A stretch of DNA of 64,000 bases from Faucicola tetraodonis (GCA_032017425.1 DALZPW010000011.1), one strand, 5' to 3'. Counted from the first letter of the stretch, positions 25,070-32,654 are shown. A program made the numbers and translations. Notes: generated by a model not told the origin, from the letters alone.

Positions 25070-26176
25070 ATGAAAACACTCAAGTTACGCATACGAGATA
25101 AATACGCAGACCAATTAAACCGCCTAAGCGGTTCAGTCAATTTCGTGTGGAATTATGTCAATGATTTGAGTTACAGACACCTACAAAAAACTGGCAAGTT
25201 CTTTAGTGCTTATGACCTAAACGACTACACCAAAGGTAGCGGTGAACTACTTGGCTTACACAGTCAGACCATCCAAGCCATCAACGAAACCCACGCCAAA
25301 AGCCGTAAACAATTTAAAAAGGCTAAATTATCATGGCGAACCAACAACCCAACATCAAAGCGTAAAAGCTTGGGTTGGCTACCATTTAAACAATCTGCCA
25401 TTAAGCATATTGCCACCCATGTCACAGGTAAAAAAGGCTTAAAATCCACCTTACAACTAAGCCTAGCCAAAGGGCAAAAGCTAGTCATTGATCTATGGGA
25501 CAGCTACAACCTTAGCCTATATCAAATCAACACGCTGGAAATTGTCCAAGACAGCCGTAACCGTTGGTATGCGTGTATCACTGTTAAAGAATACCCTAAA
25601 ACCACTTGTGGTACAGGTAGCGTAGGTATTGATTTAGGTTTAAAGGAAAGTGCCACCACCTCAAACGGTGACAAACTCACTATCAAGCAAACGCTCAAAT
25701 ATGCCAAAGATTTAGCGATTGCTCAAAGAGCCAACAACAAGCAACGTGTCAAGGCAATCCATGCCAAAATCAAACATACACGCCAAGACCTAATTCACAA
25801 ATTCACCACCCAATTAGTCAAAGACAACGCCCTAATTGTAGTTGGTGACGTTAAAACCAATCAATTTAACAGTAAAAAAGGCAAGCTAGCCAAATCGGTT
25901 TACGATGCAGGTTGGTTTGAACTGAAACGACAACTGACCTACAAATGCGAGAACGCAGGTTGCCGTTTTGAAATCGTGAATGAACGATACACGACCCAGC
26001 GGTGTTCGTGTTGCGGTGACATCACCGCCAACAGTCCGAAAGGTAGAACATCGCTTGGAATAAGGGAATGGACTTGTGCATCGTGTGGCACATGGCATGA
26101 TAGAGATATCAACGCCAGTAAAAACATTCTTGCGGTCGGGCTTGACCGTCTTGTAGAAGGAATCCCCGAACGATAG
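25070..26176 (+). CDS. tnpB: TnpB RNA-guided nuclease (IS1341-type transposon protein)
   Basis: 368 residues, ancestor-type of Cas12. N-terminal wedge/helical domains, then a split RuvC nuclease: first Asp in VGIDLGLKE (about 188), zinc finger CSCCG (312-316) and CASCG (336-340), and final Asp in HDRDINASKNI (about 346). At the RuvC-II position, usually a Glu, the sequence is IVVGDVKTNQF, as in the IS1341-like branch. A nearby Glu in NERYTTQ (about 305) could replace it. The protein ends in VEGIPER, the usual tail. The ORF is intact and could encode an active guided nuclease. Confidence 0.92.
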   Translation: MKTLKLRIRDKYADQLNRLSGSVNFVWNYVNDLSYRHLQKTGKFFSAYDLNDYTKGSGELLGLHSQTIQAINETHAKSRKQFKKAKLSWRTNNPTSKRKSLGWLPFKQSAIKHIATHVTGKKGLKSTLQLSLAKGQKLVIDLWDSYNLSLYQINTLEIVQDSRNRWYACITVKEYPKTTCGTGSVGIDLGLKESATTSNGDKLTIKQTLKYAKDLAIAQRANNKQRVKAIHAKIKHTRQDLIHKFTTQLVKDNALIVVGDVKTNQFNSKKGKLAKSVYDAGWFELKRQLTYKCENAGCRFEIVNERYTTQRCSCCGDITANSPKGRTSLGIREWTCASCGTWHDRDINASKNILAVGLDRLVEGIPER

Positions 26177-26213
26177 GGAGGGGAGGAAGTCAACAGTATA
26201 TGTGGTATGCCGA
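26050..26213 (+). ncRNA. Predicted omega RNA with guide reading into the right flank
   Basis: In this family the guide RNA scaffold overlaps the 3' end of tnpB and the right end, and the guide is the first 16-20 bases of flanking DNA. Here the scaffold would end at GGAAGTCAAC (near 26193) and the guide would be about 26194-26213. A TCCCC / GGGGA-type stem is possible around 26163-26185. The position is inferred from the family and not shown directly. The 5' limit is arbitrary. Confidence 0.4.
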
Positions 26214-26289
26214 TATGGCGCTGGCTGCCTTGGCTGCTGTGCTCAATCTGCCGATTCAAGAGCCGAAAATAATGAAAGCTACAAGCTAA
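26194..26289 (+). pseudogene. Orphan C-terminal fragment of a probable MFS transporter
   Basis: Immediately after the IS right end an open frame without its own ribosome binding site reads QQYMWYADMALAALAAVLNL then PIQEP and stops at 26287-26289. This looks like the last transmembrane helix and tail of an MFS permease. No 5' part of such a gene is found left of the element, so the rest was lost by deletion or the fragment was carried in. The last 11 bases overlap the convergent methylase gene. Confidence 0.55.
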
Positions 26290-27088
26290 TCTGTTGTTTT
26301 ACTCTCTCTTTAAAATATTGGCGTGATTTTTCATCCAACCCAAGATAGCGATTTTTGCTTAAGGTTAAAAAATTACTATCTTGGTCAACTCCGATAAATC
26401 TTCTACCAAATAAATTGGCAGCAATACCTGTTGTCGATGAGCCTGTAAATGGGTCAAGCACGAGATCATTAGCTTTGGTAGACGCCAAAACAATCCTTGA
26501 CAATAATCCTAACGGTTTTTGCGTAGGATGTTTGCCAAATTGCTTTTCCCAACTTGATACCGCAGGCAGTCGCCAAACGTCTTTCATTTGTTTGTCACCA
26601 TTGAGCGACTTCATTAATTCATAATCAAAGTAATGTGGAATTTTTGGGGTTTTTCTTGCCCAGATTATCCATTCAGTTGAATAGGTGAAATAGCGACAAG
26701 AAAAATTTGGCGGTGGATTGGGTTTTTCCCAAGTTATCATGTTTAAGATTTTAAAATTGAGTTGTGATAATACTCGCCCTAGCGTAAAAATATTGTGGTG
26801 GGTTCCACTCATCCAAATCGTGCCATTATCTGCCAACATTCGCTTTGCTTGGCTTAGCCAATCATAAGTAAAAATATAGACTTCATTATCATCACTAAAT
26901 TTATCCCACTCACCCTTATTGACCGATTGCACCATGCCATTTTTTACCGTTAATCCGTCATTGGATAAAAAATAAGGCGGATCGGCAAAAATCATATTGA
27001 TAGATTTATCATTGATTGTCGGCAAAATGTGTAAGCAATCACCTTGCAACAGCGTGAAGTCCTGTAGTTCTGATTGATAAAAAATCAT
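26279..27088 (-). CDS. Adenine-specific DNA methyltransferase, DpnA/MboC-like (beta class)
   Basis: 269 residues. Catalytic motif IV DPPY (36-39) comes before the SAM motif DPFTGSSTTG (211-220), the beta-class order. The sequence NMIFADPPYFLSN, then NPPPNFSCRYFTYSTEW and KHPTQKP, resembles DpnA of the DpnII system and the third gene of MboI, which methylate GATC including single-stranded DNA. It overlaps the upstream 71-residue gene by four bases. It could be the second methylase of the neighbouring GATC system or the partner of the divergent HTH-nuclease pair. SAM motif Ser instead of Gly (GSS for GSG) is a small variation. Confidence 0.88.
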   Translation of the reverse strand: MIFYQSELQDFTLLQGDCLHILPTINDKSINMIFADPPYFLSNDGLTVKNGMVQSVNKGEWDKFSDDNEVYIFTYDWLSQAKRMLADNGTIWMSGTHHNIFTLGRVLSQLNFKILNMITWEKPNPPPNFSCRYFTYSTEWIIWARKTPKIPHYFDYELMKSLNGDKQMKDVWRLPAVSSWEKQFGKHPTQKPLGLLSRIVLASTKANDLVLDPFTGSSTTGIAANLFGRRFIGVDQDSNFLTLSKNRYLGLDEKSRQYFKERVKQQISL

Positions 27089-27300
27089 TCCATCATATCC
27101 GCAATAAAGTGCAACATTGACGCGATATCATAACTCCCTTCTAAGAATCCCATGTCTTCACAACCATCAGGAATGAAAACCGTCTGGTTTTCTAACCGAC
27201 TATCCAAGCTAAGCATTCGCAAGGTATTCACAATTTTGCCTTTGATACCTTCATCCGCTAGCCATTCACAATCATCATTGAACTTGTAAGCAACATGCAT
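27085..27300 (-). CDS. Small uncharacterised protein coupled to the methylase
   Basis: 71 residues, acidic, not recognised. No HTH or membrane segment is evident. The C-terminus (EGSYDIASMLHFIADMME) could be helical, and it overlaps the methylase start by four bases, implying translational coupling. It is divergent from the HTH gene, with a 66-base shared control region. A role as accessory or regulator of the restriction locus is only inferred from position. Confidence 0.6.
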   Translation of the reverse strand: MHVAYKFNDDCEWLADEGIKGKIVNTLRMLSLDSRLENQTVFIPDGCEDMGFLEGSYDIASMLHFIADMME

Positions 27301-27318
27301 GTCAATAATTCCAAAATA

Positions 27319-27331
27319 ACACTTATTGTGT
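27319..27331. promoter_or_regulatory. Candidate operator between the divergent R-M genes
   Basis: Inverted repeat ACAC-TTATT-GTGT in the 66-base gap between the 71-residue gene and the HTH gene, where controller (C) proteins usually bind. Only four-base arms, so weak. Confidence 0.3.
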
Positions 27332-27366
27332 GTAGTTAATTTTAATCAATCAGTGAGAATAACGCA

Positions 27367-27579
27367 ATGGAAAATGACATTTTAATCAAGTTTGGGCAAA
27401 AAATTCGCCAACTGCGCAAAGCTAAAAATCTCAGTCAAGAGCAGTTAGCAGAACTGACAGGGTTTCATCGTAACTATATTGGCATGGTCGAACGTGGCGA
27501 GCGAAATCCTGCGTTAGTCAATATTGAGATTTTTGCTAACGCGTTTGATTTGTCGTTAAGTGAATTATTTGATTTTTAG
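27367..27579 (+). CDS. XRE/Cro-type HTH regulator (restriction controller-like)
   Basis: 70 residues, a single helix-turn-helix domain: FGQKIRQLRKAKNLSQEQLAELTGFHRNYIG with recognition helix near HRNYIGMVERGERNP. The size and position, eight bases before a nuclease gene and divergent from a methylase, are those of C proteins that delay restriction after entry into a new host. It could control both directions from the shared gap. Confidence 0.85.
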   Translation: MENDILIKFGQKIRQLRKAKNLSQEQLAELTGFHRNYIGMVERGERNPALVNIEIFANAFDLSLSELFDF

Positions 27580-27587
27580 GATAAATA

Positions 27588-28112
27588 ATGGCAAGACAGC
27601 CTAATAGTTTTGGCGGTGGGGCACAAACCAATATTAATGGTCTAACCTTTGAAAGAAACATGGATCTTTTGACAGTGATTGATGCTCTACCTAATTTTCA
27701 TACGGTAAATAATAAAATTTATTTGAAAAATATTTTGGTCGCTGAACATTTTTCTAAGTATGGCTTGTACAAAAATTACTTATTGCTTAATCAAATAAAT
27801 TGGCAAGATTTTATTAGCTCTCAATTATTGCCTGATGATGTATTAATTACCCAAAAGTCATGTTATATCATAGAGAAAAAGTTTCAAAATACAGGCGGGT
27901 CAGTTGATGAGAAACTGACAACTTTTCCTTTTAAAACCCAGCAATATCAGAAAATGTTTACCCCTTTAGAAAAACAAGTTCATTTTTATTACTTACTAAG
28001 CGAATGGTTTGATAAGCCTAAATATAAAGACCCATTACAATATATTCGAGATAATCAATCGGACTACTTTTTTAATGTTGCTGACTTACTTAATAAGATT
28101 GTTTGGGAATAA
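27588..28112 (+). CDS. PD-(D/E)XK-fold nuclease, probable type II restriction endonuclease
   Basis: 174 residues. A canonical PD-(D/E)XK set is visible: Pro82-Asp83 in LLPDDVLITQ and Glu96-Lys-Lys98 in YIIEKKFQ, followed by the conserved-looking NTGGSVDEKL and FKTQQYQKM. The recognition site is unknown. It follows the HTH gene by eight bases (C-R operon layout). Its 3' end overlaps the 3' end of the convergent DpnII-like gene by 27 bases. AT-rich compared with the core genes. It could be an independent endonuclease or part of the GATC system. Confidence 0.7.
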   Translation: MARQPNSFGGGAQTNINGLTFERNMDLLTVIDALPNFHTVNNKIYLKNILVAEHFSKYGLYKNYLLLNQINWQDFISSQLLPDDVLITQKSCYIIEKKFQNTGGSVDEKLTTFPFKTQQYQKMFTPLEKQVHFYYLLSEWFDKPKYKDPLQYIRDNQSDYFFNVADLLNKIVWE

Positions 28113-28988
28113 AATTTTACCCAAATAATCATCTTTTAACATTTCAATATTGAGCAAAATATTGTTGCGTTCAAAATAGTCTTGTAATGGATTTTTAGTT
28201 GTCAGCCAACCTTTCCCATCGGTCACCCAAATAAAAGTAACCTCCTGAGCCTCCCAAAATCGGCTCATTTCGATATATTCAGTTGCGGTGGATTTTAACT
28301 TTGAGCCACCACCGCCATAAAAATTGCACTCGATAAAAAATAACTGCCCATCTTTTTTGATTACAAAATCGATGATTCTCGAAGATTTGTCGACAGCAAT
28401 ATCCATGTCCCAAACGTCTTTAATTTTCTTAGCATTGGCTTGAGCCAAATAAGCTAAATTGTGTTCATGACAAAATATGGCGACAAAGGATTCAACGAGT
28501 TTTTCCATCGATGTACCACCACGATTTTTTCGACCGTTGGAATCAAGTCCAACTTCTACACCAATACAATAGTCAGGGATACTTTTAATTTGCTTGGTTT
28601 TGATCAATTCCGCAAAACCACTTTCGACCAAGAGATTTACCACATCGTGAATTTTTTCATCTGTGACTTCTTTTAAATTAAAATCAAAATTTTTATAAAT
28701 AAAAGCCGTGCTATCAATCAAAACTTCAATTGATTTGTCTCGAATTGCCAAAAGAGTGGGTACTGTCTTAATTGTCTTCGGATAAGTCTTAAGAATATCG
28801 AACAATGCCGCTTCGATATCTTCTTTACCAATGGCAGTGTTTAACAAATTCAGCTCTTTTTCGATTGGGGTAATATTTTTAAACACCTTTCCCCAGTTCA
28901 CAAAATAATCAAACTGAGTGATACCTTTTAAATTTAGTGTCTCAATGAACTTTTTAAAATGTTCATCTGCAAACAATTGACTATCCAT
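28086..28988 (-). CDS. Type II restriction endonuclease, DpnII/MboI-like (GATC)
   Basis: 300 residues similar to DpnII (about 290). Family block GVEVGLDSNGRKNRGG (143-158). Likely active site D207 in IIDFVIKKDG, with E220 and N222 in FIECNFYGGGGSK, and later FIWVTDGKGW. DpnII and MboI cut unmethylated GATC, so the same site is expected. It starts two bases after the Dam-type methylase stop, forming an M-R operon. The DNA is very AT-rich (14 G or C in the 60 bases 28681-28740), pointing to horizontal acquisition. Confidence 0.92.
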   Translation of the reverse strand: MDSQLFADEHFKKFIETLNLKGITQFDYFVNWGKVFKNITPIEKELNLLNTAIGKEDIEAALFDILKTYPKTIKTVPTLLAIRDKSIEVLIDSTAFIYKNFDFNLKEVTDEKIHDVVNLLVESGFAELIKTKQIKSIPDYCIGVEVGLDSNGRKNRGGTSMEKLVESFVAIFCHEHNLAYLAQANAKKIKDVWDMDIAVDKSSRIIDFVIKKDGQLFFIECNFYGGGGSKLKSTATEYIEMSRFWEAQEVTFIWVTDGKGWLTTKNPLQDYFERNNILLNIEMLKDDYLGKILFPNNLIK

Positions 28989-28990
28989 AA

Positions 28991-29881
28991 CTAATAATTC
29001 CGTATTAATAATTCATTGACGGCTTGGCGACTGGTTGATTTTGCCCCAATAGCACGATTAGCCGTTACTCGCTCGATATTAAAATCTTGATAGAGTATGT
29101 CGAAGAAATCATCATACTCGCTGTGCGTCGTTGGGTCAGAATTACTTAATAAAAACTGATGCCCCAATTTATCAATTTTTTGGCAAAATTCATGTAGCCG
29201 ACGTTGCTCACTATCATCAAAAACTTGATGAGAATACGCAGTAAAACTTGCTGTTTCGCTAATCGGGCGATAAGGTGGATCAAGATAAAACCAGCAAGGT
29301 AAGTTGTTTGGTAGCGCTTTAATCGTTTGCTCGTAGTCACCCTGTAAAATCACGACTTTTTGCAACGCGTCAGAGACTGCAAGTAATAATGCTTTATCCA
29401 AAAAAATCGGTCTTTTATAACTACCTATTGGCACATTAAACTGATTTTTTTTATTAACTCGATATAGCCCATTAAAACTGGCTTTATTCAAAAATATAAA
29501 TAAACTGGCTTGCTTCACTGGATCAAGATTTCTTTGATTGAAACTTGCACGTTTAGCATAAAAATAAGGCGTTTTTGCATCTTTATCTAACAACCTATCA
29601 TACTCTTTTTGCAAGTTATCTAACTCAATCATTAACTGTTGAACATCTGCCTTGATAACCTGATAGACATTTATTAGATCTTCATTAAAGTCATTAATAA
29701 TAAGTTTTTTTAGATACTTTAAGTTAGATAATGCCCAAAAACTGACCGCACCCCCGCCCAAAAATGGCTCAATCATACAGAAATCTTGATTGGCTGTATA
29801 ATTTGGCAAACGTGCTTGTATATCACCGATGAGTTGTGATTTACCACCAGCCCATTTTAGAAAAGGTTTAAGTTGAGGCAT
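28991..29881 (-). CDS. Dam-type adenine methyltransferase, DpnM/MboA-like (alpha class)
   Basis: 296 residues of the Dam family. N-terminal FLKWAGGKSQ, SAM motif EPFLGGGAVSFW (38-49) and catalytic DPPYRP (201-206) occur in alpha-class order. The central region RYR-like FNGLYRVNKKNQFNVPIG is the GATC-recognising segment of Dam relatives. It protects the host from the DpnII-like enzyme encoded two bases downstream. Start MPQLKPFLKWAGG with no strong Shine-Dalgarno. It is divergent from ispE and marks the right edge of the island. Confidence 0.94.
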   Translation of the reverse strand: MPQLKPFLKWAGGKSQLIGDIQARLPNYTANQDFCMIEPFLGGGAVSFWALSNLKYLKKLIINDFNEDLINVYQVIKADVQQLMIELDNLQKEYDRLLDKDAKTPYFYAKRASFNQRNLDPVKQASLFIFLNKASFNGLYRVNKKNQFNVPIGSYKRPIFLDKALLLAVSDALQKVVILQGDYEQTIKALPNNLPCWFYLDPPYRPISETASFTAYSHQVFDDSEQRRLHEFCQKIDKLGHQFLLSNSDPTTHSEYDDFFDILYQDFNIERVTANRAIGAKSTSRQAVNELLIRNY

Positions 29882-30010
29882 TTTTTAAATTTGAACATCG
29901 AATCAAAAAGGAAAGGCATTATAACACAGCCGATTTTTATCCTTTCAATGAACTTCAATGCAAATTGATATGTTAAAATTTCAAGCCAACCTGTCATTCA
30001 TTATAAAAAT

Positions 30011-30916
30011 ATGCCGACCCTTACCCAACAATCCCCTGCCAAAATCAATCTATTTTTACATATTACCGGTAAACGTCCCGACGGCTATCACAATCTACAA
30101 ACCGTTTTTCGGCTGATAGATTTGTACGATACGCTCACTTTTAGTCATACGGATACAACCATTGGCGACAACTTGCCCGTCACCCTGTCCAATGCCGAGC
30201 ACGTCACCGACAACCCTGCCGACAATCTGATTATTAAAGCGGCCATTGCCTTATTAGCTTTTGCCAAGAATCATCAAATCTTGAATGACTCGCAAATCGC
30301 CCAATTACCGATTGTTGATATTCACCTCGATAAACACATTCCGATGGGGGCAGGCTTGGGCGGGGGTTCGTCTAATTGTGCGACAGCCCTGATGACGCTA
30401 AATACCCTATGGCAGCTGGGATTGAGCAATGAGCAGCTACGCCTCATTGGCGCAAAACTGGGCGCGGATGTACCAATATTTATTTTTGGCAAAGATGCCA
30501 TTGCTGAAGGCATTGGCGATATTTTAACGCCGATTGACTTGCCTGCGCAGCAATTTTTATTGTTAAAACCCGATGCCCATATCAGCACGGCTAAACTGTT
30601 CGCCCATCCGCTGCTAAAACGGGACTGTGCAAGCCTTTCTCATGGCTATTTGCAAAGCCATTGTCATGCCTTTACCAATGAGTTAACCGATGACTTTACC
30701 AATGTTTTTGAACCTGTGGTATGTGCCTTATCTGCAGACGTCAATGCCGCAATGAAGTTTTTAAGGACGCTTGCCGCCACCACCCACACCACACCGCGCA
30801 TGACGGGCTCAGGAAGCTGTGTGTTTTTACCAGTACCTAGCGATTTTGATAAAAATAGCATTAAACACTGGCTACAATCCTTACCTTTTCAAGCATATTG
30901 GGTGCATACGCTGTAA
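30011..30916 (+). CDS. ispE: 4-diphosphocytidyl-2-C-methyl-D-erythritol kinase
   Basis: GHMP kinase of the MEP isoprenoid pathway, 301 residues. N-terminal SPAKINLFLHITGKRPDGYH, ATP-binding loop PMGAGLGGGSSNCATAL and C-terminal MTGSGSCVFLP. Start MPTLTQQ. Followed by tRNA-Gln genes and prs, a conserved neighbourhood in this family. lolB, often upstream of ispE, is absent; the restriction island takes its place. Confidence 0.97.
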   Translation: MPTLTQQSPAKINLFLHITGKRPDGYHNLQTVFRLIDLYDTLTFSHTDTTIGDNLPVTLSNAEHVTDNPADNLIIKAAIALLAFAKNHQILNDSQIAQLPIVDIHLDKHIPMGAGLGGGSSNCATALMTLNTLWQLGLSNEQLRLIGAKLGADVPIFIFGKDAIAEGIGDILTPIDLPAQQFLLLKPDAHISTAKLFAHPLLKRDCASLSHGYLQSHCHAFTNELTDDFTNVFEPVVCALSADVNAAMKFLRTLAATTHTTPRMTGSGSCVFLPVPSDFDKNSIKHWLQSLPFQAYWVHTL

Positions 30917-30973
30917 CAAAATTTTGAGAAATCAACAATTGCAAAAATTTTGATGTTTATGCCCAAAAAAAGC

Positions 30974-31001
30974 TTGCAATTTTATGTTTTTTGGTTAAAA
31001 T
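30974..31001 (+). promoter_or_regulatory. Promoter of the first tRNA-Gln gene
   Basis: TTGCAA (30974-30979), a 16-base spacer and TAAAAT (30996-31001), ending 14 bases before the mature tRNA 5' end. Confidence 0.65.
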
Positions 31002-31015
31002 ATCGCTTCCAATAT

Positions 31016-31091
31016 AGGGGTATCGCCAAGTTGGTAAGGCACCAGGTTTTGATCCTGGCATCCGTTGGTTCGAGTCCAGCTACCCCTGCCA
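31016..31091 (+). tRNA. tRNA-Gln (anticodon TTG)
   Basis: 76 bases with CCA encoded. Acceptor AGGGGTA pairs with TACCCCT. D arm GCC...GGC, anticodon stem CCAGG/CCTGG with loop TTTTGAT and anticodon TTG at 31049-31051. T arm GTTGG-TTCGAGT-CCAGC. Confidence 0.97.
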
Positions 31092-31173
31092 TATTCAAAG
31101 ATGTACAGATTTTCTTGTGCATCACGTAGTAAAAATTTTGTCATAAAATCTGCGCTGTTCAAGACATTTTACA

Positions 31174-31202
31174 TTGACAAAATCGCCTAAAATCGGTATA
31201 GT
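31174..31202 (+). promoter_or_regulatory. Promoter of the second tRNA-Gln gene
   Basis: Near-consensus TTGACA (31174-31179), a 17-base spacer and TATAGT (31197-31202), 12 bases before the tRNA. Each tRNA copy therefore seems to have its own promoter. Confidence 0.8.
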
Positions 31203-31214
31203 TCGCACCGTCAC

Positions 31215-31290
31215 AGGGGTATCGCCAAGTTGGTAAGGCACCAGGTTTTGATCCTGGCATTCGTTGGTTCGAGTCCAGCTACCCCTGCCA
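31215..31290 (+). tRNA. tRNA-Gln (anticodon TTG), second copy
   Basis: Identical to the first copy except for one base in the variable loop (CATTC for CATCC). Same cloverleaf with encoded CCA. Anticodon TTG. Confidence 0.97.
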
Positions 31291-31336
31291 TTTTCTTTAC
31301 TAACCCATTTTTAGTAGTTGACGTAATGACGTTTTT

Positions 31337-31374
31337 CTCATCCTAATTGTAAAAGTTAGTTGATGAGTTTTTTT
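31337..31374 (+). terminator. Terminator after the tRNA-Gln pair
   Basis: CTCATC (31337-31342) pairs with GATGAG (31362-31367), with an inner CTAA/TTAG pairing, followed by seven T. Confidence 0.78.
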
Positions 31375-31417
31375 GTTTGATGAAACCGTCGTTGGTCTAG
31401 AAAAATAGGACTCGCAT

Positions 31418-32368
31418 ATGCCTTATTTGGCGATTTTTACCGGAAATGCCCATCCAGAATTGGCAAAAAATGTCACCAATCACTTACATATTCCGCTAGG
31501 ACGTGCCGATGTGACGCGTTTTTCGGATGGTGAAGTCGCGGTTGAAATCCAAGAGAATGTACGTGGTAAAGACGTCTTTATCCTACAATCAACTTGCTCA
31601 CCGACCAATGACAATTTGATGGAAATCATGGTAATGGCAGATGCCTTGCGCCGTGCCAGTGCAGGTCGTATTACGGCAGTAATGCCCTATTTTGGTTATG
31701 CGCGTCAAGACCGTCGTCCTCGCTCAGCGCGTGTCCCTATCTCAGCAAAAGTGGTCGCTGATATGCTCAATATCGTGAGCATTGACCGTGTCGTTACCGT
31801 GGACTTGCACTCAGACCAGATTCAAGGTTTCTTTGATGTCCCTGTAGACAATATTTACGGTACGCCGGTTTTATTTAAAGATTTACGTGAGCAAAAATAC
31901 GATAACTTGATGGTAGTATCCCCTGACGTGGGCGGTGTGGTGCGTGCCCGTGCAATGGCAAAACAGTTAGGCGATGCCGACATGGCAATTATCGACAAAC
32001 GCCGCGCCAAAGCCAACGAATCAGAAGTGATGCATATCATCGGTGATGTTAAAGACCGCGATTGCGTGATTATTGATGATATGGTGGATACCGCAGGTAC
32101 CCTGTGTAAAGCCGCTGCCGCATTAAAAGAACGTGGCGCGCGCCGTGTGGTGGGTTATATCACCCACCCCGTATTGTCAGGTAAAGCCATCCAAACAATT
32201 GCAGCGTCAGTACTTGATGAACTTGTCGTAACTGATACTATCCCACTGTCAGATGCGGCAAAAAACACGGGCAAAATTCGCCAAGTGACCATTGCGCCTA
32301 TGTTGGCTGAAGCGCTACGTCGTATCAACAATGAAGAATCATTGAGTGCGATGTTTGACATTATGTAG
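31418..32368 (+). CDS. prs: Ribose-phosphate pyrophosphokinase
   Basis: Makes PRPP from ribose-5-phosphate and ATP, feeding purine, pyrimidine, histidine (see hisIE) and NAD synthesis. 316 residues, standard. Motifs NVRGKDVFILQS, YFGYARQDRR, DLHSDQIQGFFD, the catalytic-loop KRRAKANES and the PRPP-binding DDMVDTAGTLCKAA. Conserved position between tRNA-Gln and rplY. Confidence 0.98.
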   Translation: MPYLAIFTGNAHPELAKNVTNHLHIPLGRADVTRFSDGEVAVEIQENVRGKDVFILQSTCSPTNDNLMEIMVMADALRRASAGRITAVMPYFGYARQDRRPRSARVPISAKVVADMLNIVSIDRVVTVDLHSDQIQGFFDVPVDNIYGTPVLFKDLREQKYDNLMVVSPDVGGVVRARAMAKQLGDADMAIIDKRRAKANESEVMHIIGDVKDRDCVIIDDMVDTAGTLCKAAAALKERGARRVVGYITHPVLSGKAIQTIAASVLDELVVTDTIPLSDAAKNTGKIRQVTIAPMLAEALRRINNEESLSAMFDIM

Positions 32369-32564
32369 GTGATTTTAAGCAGTGTTAGCCAGCATGTAAG
32401 ATGCGGGCGTATTGGTTATGCCCATGTTGCTATTGTTAACTTGCTATTTGCAAAATAATTGTTAAAGTTTTGCCATTTTTTTAAAAGTGGCACTTAACGC
32501 ATAAATTGGTCGCAAATTTATGCTTTTTTTCACTCGCTAGTTACTTGCCAATCTTTTTAACTAA

Positions 32565-32591
32565 AGCTTTGTAAGTAGAGCTTTGTAAGTA
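32565..32591. repeat. Two tandem 14-base repeats before rplY
   Basis: AGCTTTGTAAGTA occurs twice (32565-32577 and 32579-32591) with a one-base spacer. The second copy runs into AAGG. Similar core to the repeats at 11484 and 9378. Confidence 0.8.
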
Positions 32592-32654
32592 AAGGCAAAA
32601 AGCCAAGTCATACTGACAAGGCACCCATGACTAGCCTAACCCAAGGAAACTCCC

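Larger units (their letters stand above)
24948..26193 (+). mobile_element. tnpB-only IS200/IS605-superfamily element (IS1341-type)
   Basis: The unit consists of a left end with a subterminal palindrome, a tnpB gene, and a right end GGGAGGGGAGGAAGTC typical of these elements. The left hairpin is CCACCG (24986-24991) with CGGTGG (25000-25005), inside an outer TTGCC (24975-24979) / GGCAA (25012-25016) stem. No Y1 transposase (tnpA) is present, so mobility would need one in trans. The left boundary is placed after TTGAT (24943-24947), which matches a known target motif of ISDra2-type elements. Both boundaries are estimates to within a few bases. Confidence 0.8.
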
